From positions 1-64,000 of the forward strand of contig NZ_WBIQ01000007.1 in the NCBI RefSeq assembly GCF_009749405.1: 64,000 nucleotides of DNA, written 5' to 3'. The notes under the pieces are model-generated. The model worked only from the letters and a program-made list of their open reading frames with translations, searched no databases and was not told the DNA's origin. Position numbers and translations under genes: made by a program. This document shows, in pieces, positions 48,478 to 57,611 of this stretch (positions within the stretch are counted from its first letter, which is position 1; every line of letters begins with the position of its first letter). The stretch is from Agromyces lapidis. Its GTDB lineage: Bacteria; Actinomycetota; Actinomycetes; Actinomycetales; Microbacteriaceae.

Positions 48478-49314
48478 ATGCGAAACCAGACTTCCCCCAC
48501 TCCCGAGACCACCGCCCCCGAACTCCCCGAGCACGCCCGCCGTGCGAACCGCCGCCGCCGCGTCTCCCGCCGCCGGCTGCTCGCCGCCGGTGCCGTCGCC
48601 GGGATCGCGTTGATGATCGGCACCGGATTCACGGTGCAGTCCGCGGTCGCGACGCAGGCGAGCATCGACGCGACGACCGCCCTCACCGAGGGGAGCGGGG
48701 TGCGCTCCGAACAGCTCGGCGCCTACAGCGCGATCGCCGAGGCGCGCACGCGTGCCGATGCGGAGGACACGATCTCCGCGGCCAACGCGACGCTCGCCGC
48801 CGTCGACGGCAAGACCGACACCGCCGGCCTCGCCGCCTCCGTGGCCTCACTCGGCGACTACGAAGTGCTGGGCGTCGACGAGATCGTCGACCTCGCCAAG
48901 CAGACCCGCGCCGAGGCGGCGAAGGCCGCAGCCTCGGCAGCCGAGTACGACCGCGTGCAGGCCGTGAAGGCGCAGGAGGCTGCTGAGGCGCTCGCTCGAG
49001 CCAACACGCCCGACGGCGCCAAGGCCGTCGCGCGCGAGATGGCGTCGACGAAGTACGGCTGGGGCGAGGGCGAGTTCCAGTGCCTCGTGCAGCTGTGGCA
49101 GAAGGAGTCGGGCTGGTCGTACACCGCGTACAACGCGTCGAGCGGTGCGACCGGCATCCCGCAGTCGCTGCCGGGCAGCAAGATGGCCAGCGCCGGCGCG
49201 GACTGGCAGACCAACGCCGCCACCCAGGTCGCCTGGGGCCTCGACTACATCGCGCGCGGCTACGGCAGCCCGTGCAGCGCGTGGGGGCACTCCCAGTCGG
49301 TCAACTGGTACTGA
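48478..49314 (+). CDS. secreted/anchored lytic transglycosylase-like protein 2
   Basis: A 278-aa paralogue of the 40085-41002 protein. Basic start, signal/anchor segment LLAAGAVAGIALMIGTGFTVQ (~35-55), helical middle, and a C-terminal domain with LWQKESGWSYTAYNASSGATGIPQSLPGSKMASAGADWQTNAATQVAWGLDYI ending in SVNWY. The putative catalytic Glu is in KESGW. The two genes are ~8 kb apart in the same orientation and share a leader element. Confidence 0.87.
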   Translation: MRNQTSPTPETTAPELPEHARRANRRRRVSRRRLLAAGAVAGIALMIGTGFTVQSAVATQASIDATTALTEGSGVRSEQLGAYSAIAEARTRADAEDTISAANATLAAVDGKTDTAGLAASVASLGDYEVLGVDEIVDLAKQTRAEAAKAAASAAEYDRVQAVKAQEAAEALARANTPDGAKAVAREMASTKYGWGEGEFQCLVQLWQKESGWSYTAYNASSGATGIPQSLPGSKMASAGADWQTNAATQVAWGLDYIARGYGSPCSAWGHSQSVNWY

Positions 49315-49334
49315 GCGAAAGAACCGACCTCGTC

Positions 49335-49367
49335 CGCGAGCCCGACGCCCGGTGCGTCGGGCTCGCG
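49335..49367. terminator. terminator hairpin
   Basis: A perfect 14-bp stem (49335-49348 with 49354-49367) with loop CCGGT, 20 bases past the transglycosylase-like gene and before the convergent GNAT gene. Confidence 0.85.
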
Positions 49368-49412
49368 CCGAGTTCGGAGGCGTGACGCACCGCCCGACGG
49401 CTCCGACGGCCG

Positions 49413-49706
49413 TCAGTCGAGCCGGGGATCGAGCAGCGCCCGACGCTCGGGATGCCGGTCGAACCACTCGCCCACGTACCAGCAGCTCGGCACGATGTGC
49501 CGATCGGAGTTCGCCTCGACGTCGTCGACCGCGAACCGCACGACCTCGGCGGCCAGTCCGCCGCCGCGGTAGCTCGGGTTCGTGAACGTGCGGGTGAAGG
49601 CGACGGCATCGCCGAGCACCCGGTAGTCGAGCACGCTCGCGATCGTGCCGTCGATGCGGAGCACGTAGCGTCGGGCGTCGGGTTCGTGGCTGAGTTCCTG
49701 CGGCAC
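49413..49706 (-). CDS. GCN5-related N-acetyltransferase, YidJ-like small type
   Basis: A 97-aa single-domain protein: VLDYRVLGDAVAFTRTFTNPSYRGGGLAAEVVRFAVDDV holds the short acetyl-CoA loop (RGGGLA), then IVPSCWYVGEWFDRHPE. GTG 49706 has TAGCCT (49713-49718, minus strand) six bases upstream. Substrate unknown. Confidence 0.9.
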   Translation of the reverse strand: MPQELSHEPDARRYVLRIDGTIASVLDYRVLGDAVAFTRTFTNPSYRGGGLAAEVVRFAVDDVEANSDRHIVPSCWYVGEWFDRHPERRALLDPRLD

Positions 49707-49777
49707 GACCTCAGGCTACGCCCGGCGCGGGCGCCGATCGCCGCTCCCGCATCGCCGCGTCGCGCGGTGGGGGAGTC

Positions 49778-50149
49778 TCATCGCCCGCGGAGCCGCTCGA
49801 TGTCGCGCCGCTCGCGCTTGGTCGGGCGGCCTGCGCCGCGATCGCGGACGACGACGGCCGCGACCTCCTCGCGCGGGGGCGGAGCGGGCGTGCGGTCCTC
49901 GGCGGCCTCGGCGGCCAGCGTCGCCGAGACGCGTTTGGCGATCGTGCGCCGCACCACGAGCTGCTGGTCGAACCCGGCGATCCGCACGCGCACCTCGTCG
50001 CCCGGGCGCACCGGCTGCGCCGCCTTCACTCGATCGCCGTTGACCCGTACATGCCCGGCTCGGCATGCTGCCGTCGCGGCCGACCGCGTCTTGAAGCGTC
50101 GAACCGCCCACAGCCAGGCGTCGATGCGCACCGGGGCCTGTTCGTCCAT
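49778..50149 (-). CDS. S4-domain RNA-binding protein (Hsp15-like)
   Basis: A 123-aa protein with an S4 domain at residues 8-70 (RIDAWLWAVRRFKTRSAATAACRAGHVRVNGDRVK) and a basic tail (RPTKRERRDIERLRGR). Hsp15 relatives rescue stalled 50S-peptidyl-tRNA complexes. ATG 50149 has TAGGCT six bases upstream, the leaderless pattern. Confidence 0.9.
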   Translation of the reverse strand: MDEQAPVRIDAWLWAVRRFKTRSAATAACRAGHVRVNGDRVKAAQPVRPGDEVRVRIAGFDQQLVVRRTIAKRVSATLAAEAAEDRTPAPPPREEVAAVVVRDRGAGRPTKRERRDIERLRGR

Positions 50150-50204
50150 GCGCCAAGCCTACGACCGGGGCGACGCGGGCGCGCGGGTGCGTCATGCTGG
50201 TGTC

Positions 50205-50681
50205 ATGGTCGGTGCGAACGGTGACGCCTGGGTCGAAGGCCCGGGCGGGGAGCGGTACTGGGGTCGATTCGGGGCGGCCGGGCTGCTCGCGCTCAGTCCC
50301 GATGCCGAGATCCTGCTGCAGCACCGCGCCGTGTGGAGCCACTTCGGCGGCACCTGGGGCCTGCCCGGCGGCGCACGGCACGAGGGGGAGTCCGCGGTCG
50401 ACGCTGCCGTGCGCGAAGCCCGCGAAGAGGCGGGGGTGCCGCCCGAGGCGCTCGCGGTGCGCTTCACGAGCGTGCTCGACCTCGGGTACTGGTCGTACAC
50501 GACGGTCGTCGCCGATGCGCTCGTCAGGTTCGAGCCGGTGGTGAGCGACCCCGAGAGCATCGAGTTGCGATGGGTGCCCCTCGACGAGGTCGGGGGGATG
50601 CCACTGCACCCGCGATTCTCGGAGTCCTGGCCTCGACTGGCCGAGCAGCTGCGACCGCGAGGCATCCCCGCCGACGGATAG
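50205..50681 (+). CDS. NUDIX hydrolase
   Basis: A 158-aa protein. The Nudix box GGARHEGESAVDAAVREAREEAG (G-x5-E-x7-R-E-x2-E-E) is at residues ~57-79, preceded by WGLPGG. Substrate unknown; MutT-like nucleotides are possible. CATGCT lies six bases before ATG 50205. Confidence 0.92.
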   Translation: MVGANGDAWVEGPGGERYWGRFGAAGLLALSPDAEILLQHRAVWSHFGGTWGLPGGARHEGESAVDAAVREAREEAGVPPEALAVRFTSVLDLGYWSYTTVVADALVRFEPVVSDPESIELRWVPLDEVGGMPLHPRFSESWPRLAEQLRPRGIPADG

Positions 50682-50691
50682 GATCGACAGC

Positions 50692-51324
50692 GTGGCTGGG
50701 GAGCGCGCTGGGGGCGGCGGTTCGGAGATCTGGACGATCCCGAACATCCTCAGCATGCTCCGGCTGGCGCTCGTGCCGGTCTTCCTCGTACTCATCGTCG
50801 CCGGCGACTACGTGCTCGCGCTCGTCGTGCTCGTCGTCGCGAGCCTCACCGACCTGCTCGACGGCTACCTCGCGCGGCGGCTCGATCAGATCACGCGCCT
50901 CGGGCAGCTGCTCGACCCCGCCGCCGACCGGCTGTACATCTTCGCCGCGCTCCTCGGGCTCGCCGCTCAAGAGCTCGTGCCGTGGTGGATCGTCGTCGTC
51001 ATCGTCGCGCGCGACGTGTACCTCCTCGTCCTCGGCGTCGTGCTCGCGAACCACGGCTTCGGCCCGCTTCCGGTGCACCAGCTCGGCAAGGTCGCGACCT
51101 TCGCGCTCTTCTTCGGGCTGCCCGTGATCATGCTGGGGCTCGCGTTCCCGGCGGTCGCTCCGGTGAGCGAACCCATCGGCTGGGCCATCACCCTGTGGGG
51201 TGCGTTCCTCTACTGGTGGGCGGGAGTCATCTACGCGATCGAGACCGCTCGGGTGATTCGTATGCCGCGGGTGGCAGGCGACGTTCGATCCGATACGCTT
51301 GAAGAGGGAGGTAGCCGTGGTTGA
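50692..51324 (+). CDS. CDP-alcohol phosphatidyltransferase
   Basis: A 210-aa membrane enzyme of phospholipid synthesis (PgsA/cardiolipin synthase type). The motif D-x2-D-G-x2-A-R-x8-G-x3-D-x3-D is DLLDGYLARR followed by GQLLDPAADR (~57-83); six hydrophobic segments flank it. GTG 50692 has TAGGAT (50679-50684) seven bases upstream. In mycobacteria pgsA2 sits near garA in the same way. Confidence 0.92.
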   Translation: MAGERAGGGGSEIWTIPNILSMLRLALVPVFLVLIVAGDYVLALVVLVVASLTDLLDGYLARRLDQITRLGQLLDPAADRLYIFAALLGLAAQELVPWWIVVVIVARDVYLLVLGVVLANHGFGPLPVHQLGKVATFALFFGLPVIMLGLAFPAVAPVSEPIGWAITLWGAFLYWWAGVIYAIETARVIRMPRVAGDVRSDTLEEGGSRG

Positions 51325-51832
51325 TTCCGACAACACTCAGGCCGACGGGGCGAGCGAGGTGCCCGAGCAGGCGCACACGTCGTCGCAACCCGTCGTCGAC
51401 GGCGTCGGCGACGCGACCATCGGGTTCAGTCGCGAGGCGGCGGCGCAGCTCGGCGCGATCGACGCCGACATCACGGCTGAAGAGCACGAGGCGATCGCCG
51501 CGCTGCCCTCGGGGTCCGCGCTGCTGATCGTGCGCCGTGGGCCGAACACCGGCGCCCGGTTCCTGCTCGACACCGACGTCACGGTGGTCGGCCGGCACCC
51601 CGATGCCGAGATCTTCCTCGACGACGTGACGGTGTCGCGCAAGCACGCGGAGTTCGTCCGTCACCGCACCGCCTTCGAGGTCAGAGACCTGAGTTCGCTG
51701 AACGGCACCTACTTCGACGGGGTCCGCATCGAGACGGCCCTCCTGTCCGACGGCGCCGAGGTGCAGATCGGCAAGTTCCGGCTCACGTTCTACGCCTCCC
51801 GACGCGACCTGGCTCCGGTGGCGAGCGACTAG
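51317..51832 (+). CDS. garA: FHA-domain regulator, GarA/OdhI type
   Basis: A 171-aa protein with a C-terminal FHA domain (~75-160): VVGRHPDAEIFLDDVTVSRKHAEF has the phosphopeptide-binding Arg and Ser, and SSLNGTYFDGVRI the conserved N-G. GarA/OdhI inhibits 2-oxoglutarate dehydrogenase. The N terminus lacks the usual double-Thr ETT(S/P) phosphorylation motif. GTG 51317 follows GGGAGG. It overlaps the previous gene by eight bases. Confidence 0.88.
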   Translation: MVDSDNTQADGASEVPEQAHTSSQPVVDGVGDATIGFSREAAAQLGAIDADITAEEHEAIAALPSGSALLIVRRGPNTGARFLLDTDVTVVGRHPDAEIFLDDVTVSRKHAEFVRHRTAFEVRDLSSLNGTYFDGVRIETALLSDGAEVQIGKFRLTFYASRRDLAPVASD

Positions 51833-52524
51833 TGGCGAGCACCGCTGCGTCGTCGCGCGCGAGCGGCCAGGCACCACTTCTCGGCATCGGTCAGGTCCTC
51901 GCCAGGCTTCAGCCCGAGTTCCCCGAGCTGACGCCGTCGAAGCTGCGGTTCCTCGAAGAGCAACGGCTCATCGCTCCGTCACGCACCGCAGCGGGCTACC
52001 GCAAGTTCTCGACCGCCGACGTCGAGCGCATCACCGTCGTGCTCTCGATGCAGCGCGATCACTACCTGCCGCTCAAGGTCATCCGTTCGCACCTCGAGGC
52101 GATCGACGCCGGCGAGACTCCGGCGCTGCCCGGTGCGACGAGGGCGAGCGCCTTCCTCGGCGCCGCGAAGCGGTACGGCCGAAGCGAGCTCATCACCGAG
52201 GCCGGCGCGACCGCCGGGCTGCTCGACGACGCCGTCTCGGCATCGTTGCTGCCGGCGTCCGACCACTACGGCGACGAAGCGCTCGGCGTGCTGCGGTCGC
52301 TCGCGGCCTTGCGGGCCGTGGGCATCGAGCCGCGGCACCTGCGCGGACTCCGCGCGGCGGCCGAACGCGAGGCGGCGCTCGTCGAGCGCGCGATCGCACC
52401 GTCGCGGCGGGCCGACGCCGCCGACAAGGCCAGGGCGGCCGAACGCGGGCGCGAACTCGCCGGGCACCTCGCGGCGGTGCACTCGAGCGTCGTGCGTGCG
52501 ACGCTCGACGGACTCGCTCGCTGA
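51832..52524 (+). CDS. MerR-family regulator, FtsR type
   Basis: A 230-aa protein. The MerR-like HTH (GIGQVLARLQPEFPELTPSKLRFLEEQRLIAPSRTAAGYRKFSTADVERITVVL) is followed by a long helical effector region. Its position directly after the FHA gene matches Rv1828 and corynebacterial FtsR, an activator of ftsZ. GTG 51832 shares one base with the upstream stop. Confidence 0.9.
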   Translation: MASTAASSRASGQAPLLGIGQVLARLQPEFPELTPSKLRFLEEQRLIAPSRTAAGYRKFSTADVERITVVLSMQRDHYLPLKVIRSHLEAIDAGETPALPGATRASAFLGAAKRYGRSELITEAGATAGLLDDAVSASLLPASDHYGDEALGVLRSLAALRAVGIEPRHLRGLRAAAEREAALVERAIAPSRRADAADKARAAERGRELAGHLAAVHSSVVRATLDGLAR

Positions 52525-52633
52525 TCGCGCGACACGCCGTGCCGATCGGCCCGATATGTTTGGCGGACGCCCTCCGCCTCGGTAGCGTGGAACTCGCGTC
52601 GTCGGGGTGACGGAGCAGAAGAGGGGCGATTCG

Positions 52634-53179
52634 ATGAGTGAGACCGTGCGCTCGCGTTACGACCTCGGCCTGCTGTTCACCGATGGGATGCCGGAGCACG
52701 ACGACGGCACCGGGTACCGCGGGGCGGTCGCCGCTCGCGCGGCCGGCATCAGCTACCGCCAACTCGATTACTGGGCCCGCACGCAACTCGTCGAACCCAC
52801 CGTTCGGGGTGCAGCCGGTTCCGGTTCGCAGCGGCTCTACGGCTTCCGCGACATCCTCGTGCTGAAGCTCGTGAAGCGACTGCTCGACACCGGTATCTCA
52901 CTGCAGCAGATCCGCACCGCCGTGACCCAGCTCCGCGAGGCGGGCGTCGAAGACCTCGCCCAGACCACGCTCATGAGCGACGGTGCGAGCGTCTACCTCT
53001 GCACGTCCGACGACGAGGTCATCGATCTCGTGAACCGCGGTCAGGGCGTGTTCGGCATCGCCGTTGGCAAGGTGCTCCGAGAGGTAGAGTCGACGCTCGT
53101 CGAGCTCGACACGCAGCCCGCCGATCCGATGGACGAGCTCGCTGCACGTCGCGGCGCGAAGTCCCGCAAGATCTCCTGA
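52634..53179 (+). CDS. MerR-family regulator, Rv1830 type
   Basis: A 181-aa protein: YRGAVAARAAGISYRQLDYWARTQLVEPTVRGAAGSGSQRLYGFRDILVLKLVKRLLDTGISLQQIR is a MerR HTH. The mycobacterial counterpart follows a bifunctional nuclease gene, which is missing here. ATG 52634 follows GAGGGG; GTG 52607 is the alternative. The gap to the convergent ParA (53180-53261) has a 7-bp hairpin (53209-53228). Confidence 0.9.
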   Translation: MSETVRSRYDLGLLFTDGMPEHDDGTGYRGAVAARAAGISYRQLDYWARTQLVEPTVRGAAGSGSQRLYGFRDILVLKLVKRLLDTGISLQQIRTAVTQLREAGVEDLAQTTLMSDGASVYLCTSDDEVIDLVNRGQGVFGIAVGKVLREVESTLVELDTQPADPMDELAARRGAKSRKIS

Positions 53180-53261
53180 GCCCCGCCCCGACGGACTCCT
53201 TCGTCATGCGGCGTCACATTCGACGCCGGATCACGGAGGCCGCCGCGCGGCCGCCCACGCG

Positions 53262-54095
53262 TCAGATCGCGTGCGACTCGATCTCGGCGGGCAGCCCGGC
53301 GTAGTCGCCGATGCGCGCGGTGCGGAGCACGCGGTCGAGCAGCTGGTCGAAATTCGCCGACATCTCTTCTGCGCTCTCACCGGGCCACATGTGGAGCGGC
53401 TTCGCGGCACCCTGCGCCTGCTGCAGCGAGGTGCGTTCGGGCAGCTGGGGCGAGAGCACCAGCGGGCCGAACATGTCGCGCAGCTCCTTGATGCGGAACT
53501 GGTGCTCGAGCGACTGCACGCGCGCGCGGTTCACGATGATGCCGAGCGGCTGGAGCCTGGGGGAGAGTCCGCGTCGGATCTCCTCGATCGCGCGCAGCGC
53601 GCGATCGGCTGCGGCCACCGAGAACAGGCCGGGCTCGGTGACGACGGCCACGCGATCGCTCGCCGCCCAGGCGGTGCGGGTGAGTGCGTTGAGCGAGGGT
53701 GCGCAGTCGATGAGCACGAGTTCGTAGTCGGCCTCGACGTTGGCGAGCGCCTCCTCGAGCTTCCAGATGTCGCGGATCGACGGGTGCGGCCCGTCGAAGT
53801 TGATGGCCGATGGGCTGCCGATCATGACGTCGATCGTCGACTGCGGGTTCTGCCGCGACCACCCGCTCGGGGCGATCGCCGAACGCACGATCTTCTCCTT
53901 CGGCGAGGCGAGCACGTCGGCGACGTTCAGGTGACCGGCCATCTGGATGTCCATGCCGGTCGAGACATCGGACTGCGGATCGAGGTCGACGACGAGGGTC
54001 CGGACGCCGCGGGCGAAGGCCGCCGACGCGAGTCCGAGCGTGACGGTGGTCTTGCCGACGCCGCCTTTCAGGGAGCTGACGGAGAGAACGTGCAC
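53262..54095 (-). CDS. ParA-family ATPase
   Basis: A 277-aa ParA. The P-loop [20 protein letters not shown] starts at residue 8, with DLDPQSDVSTGMD and ELVLIDCAPSLNALTRTAW. A C-terminal region ends in ADYAGLP-like sequence. GTG 54095 has TAACGT seven bases upstream, a leaderless pattern, and is divergent from pyc. No parB is adjacent; an orphan ParA that positions cell-pole or chromosome cargo is one possibility. Confidence 0.9.
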   Translation of the reverse strand: MHVLSVSSLKGGVGKTTVTLGLASAAFARGVRTLVVDLDPQSDVSTGMDIQMAGHLNVADVLASPKEKIVRSAIAPSGWSRQNPQSTIDVMIGSPSAINFDGPHPSIRDIWKLEEALANVEADYELVLIDCAPSLNALTRTAWAASDRVAVVTEPGLFSVAAADRALRAIEEIRRGLSPRLQPLGIIVNRARVQSLEHQFRIKELRDMFGPLVLSPQLPERTSLQQAQGAAKPLHMWPGESAEEMSANFDQLLDRVLRTARIGDYAGLPAEIESHAI

Positions 54096-54169
54096 GACCG
54101 ATACGTTACCTTTACTACTCGGGCGATACCTAAACGTTCGCTGTGCGGATTCCGTTCGGAAAGGCTTGC

Positions 54170-57100
54170 ATGTTCACGAAGATCCTGGTTGCCAATCGCG
54201 GTGAGATCGCCATCCGTGCGTTCCGTGCCGCAGTCGAGCTCGGTGCGAAGACGGTCGCGGTCTACCCGTTCGAGGACCGCAACTCCCTGCACCGCCTGAA
54301 GGCCGATGAGGCGTACCAGATCGGCGAGCCGGGCCACCCTGTGCGCGCCTACCTCGACGTGTCGGAGATCATCCGTGTGGCGAAGGAGTCGGGCGCCGAC
54401 GCGATCTACCCGGGCTACGGGTTCCTCTCCGAGAACCCCGAGCTCGCCCAGGCCGCGGCCGAGGCCGGCATCGCGTTCATCGGTCCGCCGAAGCACGTGC
54501 TCGAGATGGCCGGCAACAAGGTGACGGCGAAGGAGCACGCGATCGCCGCCGGCGTCCCGGTGCTGAAGTCGACGCCGCCCTCGCGCGACATCGAGGCGCT
54601 CCTCGCCCAGGCCGACGAGGTCGGGTTCCCGATCTTCGCGAAGGCCGTCGCCGGCGGCGGCGGGCGCGGCATGCGCCGCGTCGATTCCAAGCCCGAGCTG
54701 CGGGCCGCCCTCGAAGAGGCGATGCGCGAGGCCGACAGCGCCTTCGGCGACCCCACGATGTTCCTCGAGCAGGCCGTGCTGCGGCCTCGCCACATCGAGG
54801 TGCAGGTGCTGGCCGACTCGAACGGCGAGACCGTGCACCTCTTCGAGCGAGACTGCTCGGTGCAGCGTCGCCACCAGAAGGTCATCGAGATCGCACCGGC
54901 GCCGAACCTCTCCGACGAGATCCGCCAGTCGCTCTACCGCGACGCCATCGCCTTCGCGCGCTCGATCGGCTACGTCAATGCGGGAACGGTCGAGTTCCTC
55001 CTCGACACCGCGGGAGATCGCGCCGGCGAGCACGTCTTCATCGAGATGAACCCGCGCATCCAGGTCGAGCACACCGTCACCGAAGAGGTGACCGACGTCG
55101 ACCTCGTCGTCGCCCAGATGCGCATCGCCGCCGGGGCGTCGCTCGCCGAGCTCGGCCTCGAGCAGGACCAGATCCGCCTGCGCGGCGCCGCGCTCCAGTG
55201 CCGTATCACCACGGAGGATCCGACGGCCGGCTTCCGTCCCGACACCGGAAAGATCACCACCTACCGCTCGCCCGGCGGCGCCGGCATCCGCCTCGACGGC
55301 GGAACGATCAACCCGGGCGCGCAGATCAGCCCCCACTTCGACTCGATGCTCGCGAAGCTGACCTGCCGAGGACGCGACCACGTCGCCGCCGTCGCGCGCG
55401 CCAAGCGCGCCCTGGCCGAGTTCCGCATCCGCGGCGTCTCGACGAACATCCCGTTCCTGCAGGCCGTGCTCGAGGACCCGGCGTTCGTCGCCGGAGACCT
55501 CAGCACCTCATTCATCGACGAGCGGCCGCAGCTCCTCCGCGGCCGCGTGTCGAAGGACCGCGGCACGAAGATCCTCAACTGGCTCGCCGATGTCACGGTG
55601 AACCAGCCGAACGGCCCCGCACCGATCAGCGTCAGCCCGGTCGAGAAGCTGCCCCGGCTCGACCTCACCACGCCGGCGCCCGACGGTTCGCGCCAGCGCC
55701 TGCTCGAGCTCGGCCCGGCCGGCTTCGCCGCCGCGCTGCGCGCCCAGACGCCGCTCGCCGTCACCGAGACGACCTTCCGCGACGCCCACCAGTCACTGCT
55801 CGCCACCCGCGTGCGCACGAAGGACCTGGTCGCCGTCGCACCTTACGTCGCTCGGATGACGCCCGAGCTGCTCTCGGTCGAGGCCTGGGGCGGCGCCACG
55901 TACGACGTCGCGCTGCGATTCCTCGGCGAAGACCCGTGGGACCGCCTGGCGGCCCTGCGCGAGGCGCTGCCGAACGTGAACATCCAGATGCTCCTCCGTG
56001 GGCGCAACACGGTCGGTTACACGCCGTACCCGACCGAGGTCACCGATGCGTTCGTCCGGGAGGCGGCGGCGACGGGCGTCGACATCTTCCGTATCTTCGA
56101 TGCGCTGAACGACGTCTCGCAGATGCGTCCGGCGATCGACTCAGTCCTCGCGACCGGGCACAGCATCGCCGAGGTCGCCCTCTGCTACACCGGCGACCTG
56201 CTCGACCCGGCCGAAGACCTCTACACGCTCGACTACTACCTGCGCCTCGCCGACCAGATCGTCGGCGCGGGTGCGCACGTGCTCGCCATCAAGGACATGG
56301 CGGGCCTGCTCCGGCCCACCGCGGCCGCGAAGCTCGTGAGCGCCCTCCGCGAGCGCTTCGACCTGCCCGTGCATCTGCACACCCACGACACTGCGGGCGG
56401 CCAGCTCGCGACGCTCCTGGCCGCGAGCGAAGCCGGCGTCGACGCCGTCGACGTGGCGAGCGCCCCGATGGCCGGCACCACGAGCCAGCCCTCGGCGTCC
56501 TCGCTCGTGGCCGCGCTCGCGCACACCGAGCGCGACACGGGCATCTCGCTCGACGCGGTGAGCGACCTCGAACCCTACTGGGAGGCGGTGCGTCGCCTCT
56601 ACAAGCCGTTCGAGTCGGGCCTGCCCGGCCCCACCGGTCGCGTCTACCACCACGAGATCCCGGGCGGTCAGCTCTCGAACCTGCGCCAGCAGGCCATCGC
56701 GCTCGGCCTCGCCGACGACTTCGAGCTGATCGAGGACATGTACGCCGCCGCCGACTCGATCCTCGGCCGCGTGCCGAAGGTCACCCCGTCGTCGAAGGTC
56801 GTCGGCGACCTCGCGCTGCACCTCGCTGCCGTCAAGGCCGATCCGGCCGACTTCGCGGCGAACCCCGAGAAGTACGACGTGCCCGATTCGGTGATCGGCT
56901 TCATGGCGGGCGAGCTCGGCGATCTGCCGGGCGGCTGGCCCGAGCCCTTCCGCACGAAGGTGCTCGCCGGCAAGGACGTGCGCATCGGCGTGACCGAACT
57001 CACGACGGAGCAGCGCGCCGCGCTCGAAGCCGACAGCGCGACGCGCCGTGCGACCCTCAACGCGCTCCTCTTCCCGGCTCCCACCCGTCAGTTCGAGCAG

Positions 57101-57574
57101 ATCCGCGAGCTCTTCGGCGACCTCTCGGTCGTCGACACCGCCGACTACCTCTATGGTCTGCGCCCGGGTGCCGAGCACGTCGTCGAGATCGCGAAGGGCG
57201 TCAAGCTCTACGCGGGGCTCGAGGCGATCGGCGAGGCCGACGACAAGGGCATGCGCACCGTCATGACGATCCTGAACGGCCAGCTCCGTCCGGTCTTCGT
57301 GCGCGATCGAAGCATCACGGTCGACGCGCGAGCAGCCGAGAAGGCGGATGCCTCGCAGCCCGGCCAGATCGCGGCGCCGTTCTCGGGCGTGGTCACGCTG
57401 CAGGTCGAGGCGGGCACCGAGATCGCGGCCGGCCAGAGCGTCGCATCGATCGAGGCGATGAAGATGGAGGCCGCCATCACCTCGCCCGTCGCGGGTGTCG
57501 TCGAGCGCGTCGCCATCCCGAAGACGCAGCAGGTGGAAGCGGGTGATCTGCTCGTCGTCGTGCGTCCGCGCTAG
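54170..57574 (+). CDS. pyc: pyruvate carboxylase
   Basis: A 1134-aa anaplerotic enzyme forming oxaloacetate from pyruvate and bicarbonate. The biotin carboxylase domain (1-450) has ILVANRGEIAIRAFRAA, ATP-grasp AGGGGRGMRRV and EMNPRIQVEHTVTEEVT. The carboxyltransferase domain (~530-800) has ETTFRDAHQSLLATR, the catalytic Lys region AIKDMAGLL and HLHTHDTAGG. The C-terminal BCCP carries the biotinyl Lys in EAMKMEA. ATG 54170 follows GGAAAGG. Confidence 0.96.
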   Translation: MFTKILVANRGEIAIRAFRAAVELGAKTVAVYPFEDRNSLHRLKADEAYQIGEPGHPVRAYLDVSEIIRVAKESGADAIYPGYGFLSENPELAQAAAEAGIAFIGPPKHVLEMAGNKVTAKEHAIAAGVPVLKSTPPSRDIEALLAQADEVGFPIFAKAVAGGGGRGMRRVDSKPELRAALEEAMREADSAFGDPTMFLEQAVLRPRHIEVQVLADSNGETVHLFERDCSVQRRHQKVIEIAPAPNLSDEIRQSLYRDAIAFARSIGYVNAGTVEFLLDTAGDRAGEHVFIEMNPRIQVEHTVTEEVTDVDLVVAQMRIAAGASLAELGLEQDQIRLRGAALQCRITTEDPTAGFRPDTGKITTYRSPGGAGIRLDGGTINPGAQISPHFDSMLAKLTCRGRDHVAAVARAKRALAEFRIRGVSTNIPFLQAVLEDPAFVAGDLSTSFIDERPQLLRGRVSKDRGTKILNWLADVTVNQPNGPAPISVSPVEKLPRLDLTTPAPDGSRQRLLELGPAGFAAALRAQTPLAVTETTFRDAHQSLLATRVRTKDLVAVAPYVARMTPELLSVEAWGGATYDVALRFLGEDPWDRLAALREALPNVNIQMLLRGRNTVGYTPYPTEVTDAFVREAAATGVDIFRIFDALNDVSQMRPAIDSVLATGHSIAEVALCYTGDLLDPAEDLYTLDYYLRLADQIVGAGAHVLAIKDMAGLLRPTAAAKLVSALRERFDLPVHLHTHDTAGGQLATLLAASEAGVDAVDVASAPMAGTTSQPSASSLVAALAHTERDTGISLDAVSDLEPYWEAVRRLYKPFESGLPGPTGRVYHHEIPGGQLSNLRQQAIALGLADDFELIEDMYAAADSILGRVPKVTPSSKVVGDLALHLAAVKADPADFAANPEKYDVPDSVIGFMAGELGDLPGGWPEPFRTKVLAGKDVRIGVTELTTEQRAALEADSATRRATLNALLFPAPTRQFEQIRELFGDLSVVDTADYLYGLRPGAEHVVEIAKGVKLYAGLEAIGEADDKGMRTVMTILNGQLRPVFVRDRSITVDARAAEKADASQPGQIAAPFSGVVTLQVEAGTEIAAGQSVASIEAMKMEAAITSPVAGVVERVAIPKTQQVEAGDLLVVVRPR

Positions 57575-57611
57575 GCTTGGCGTGGATCGGCACTGATGAG
57601 GAGGGGATTCG

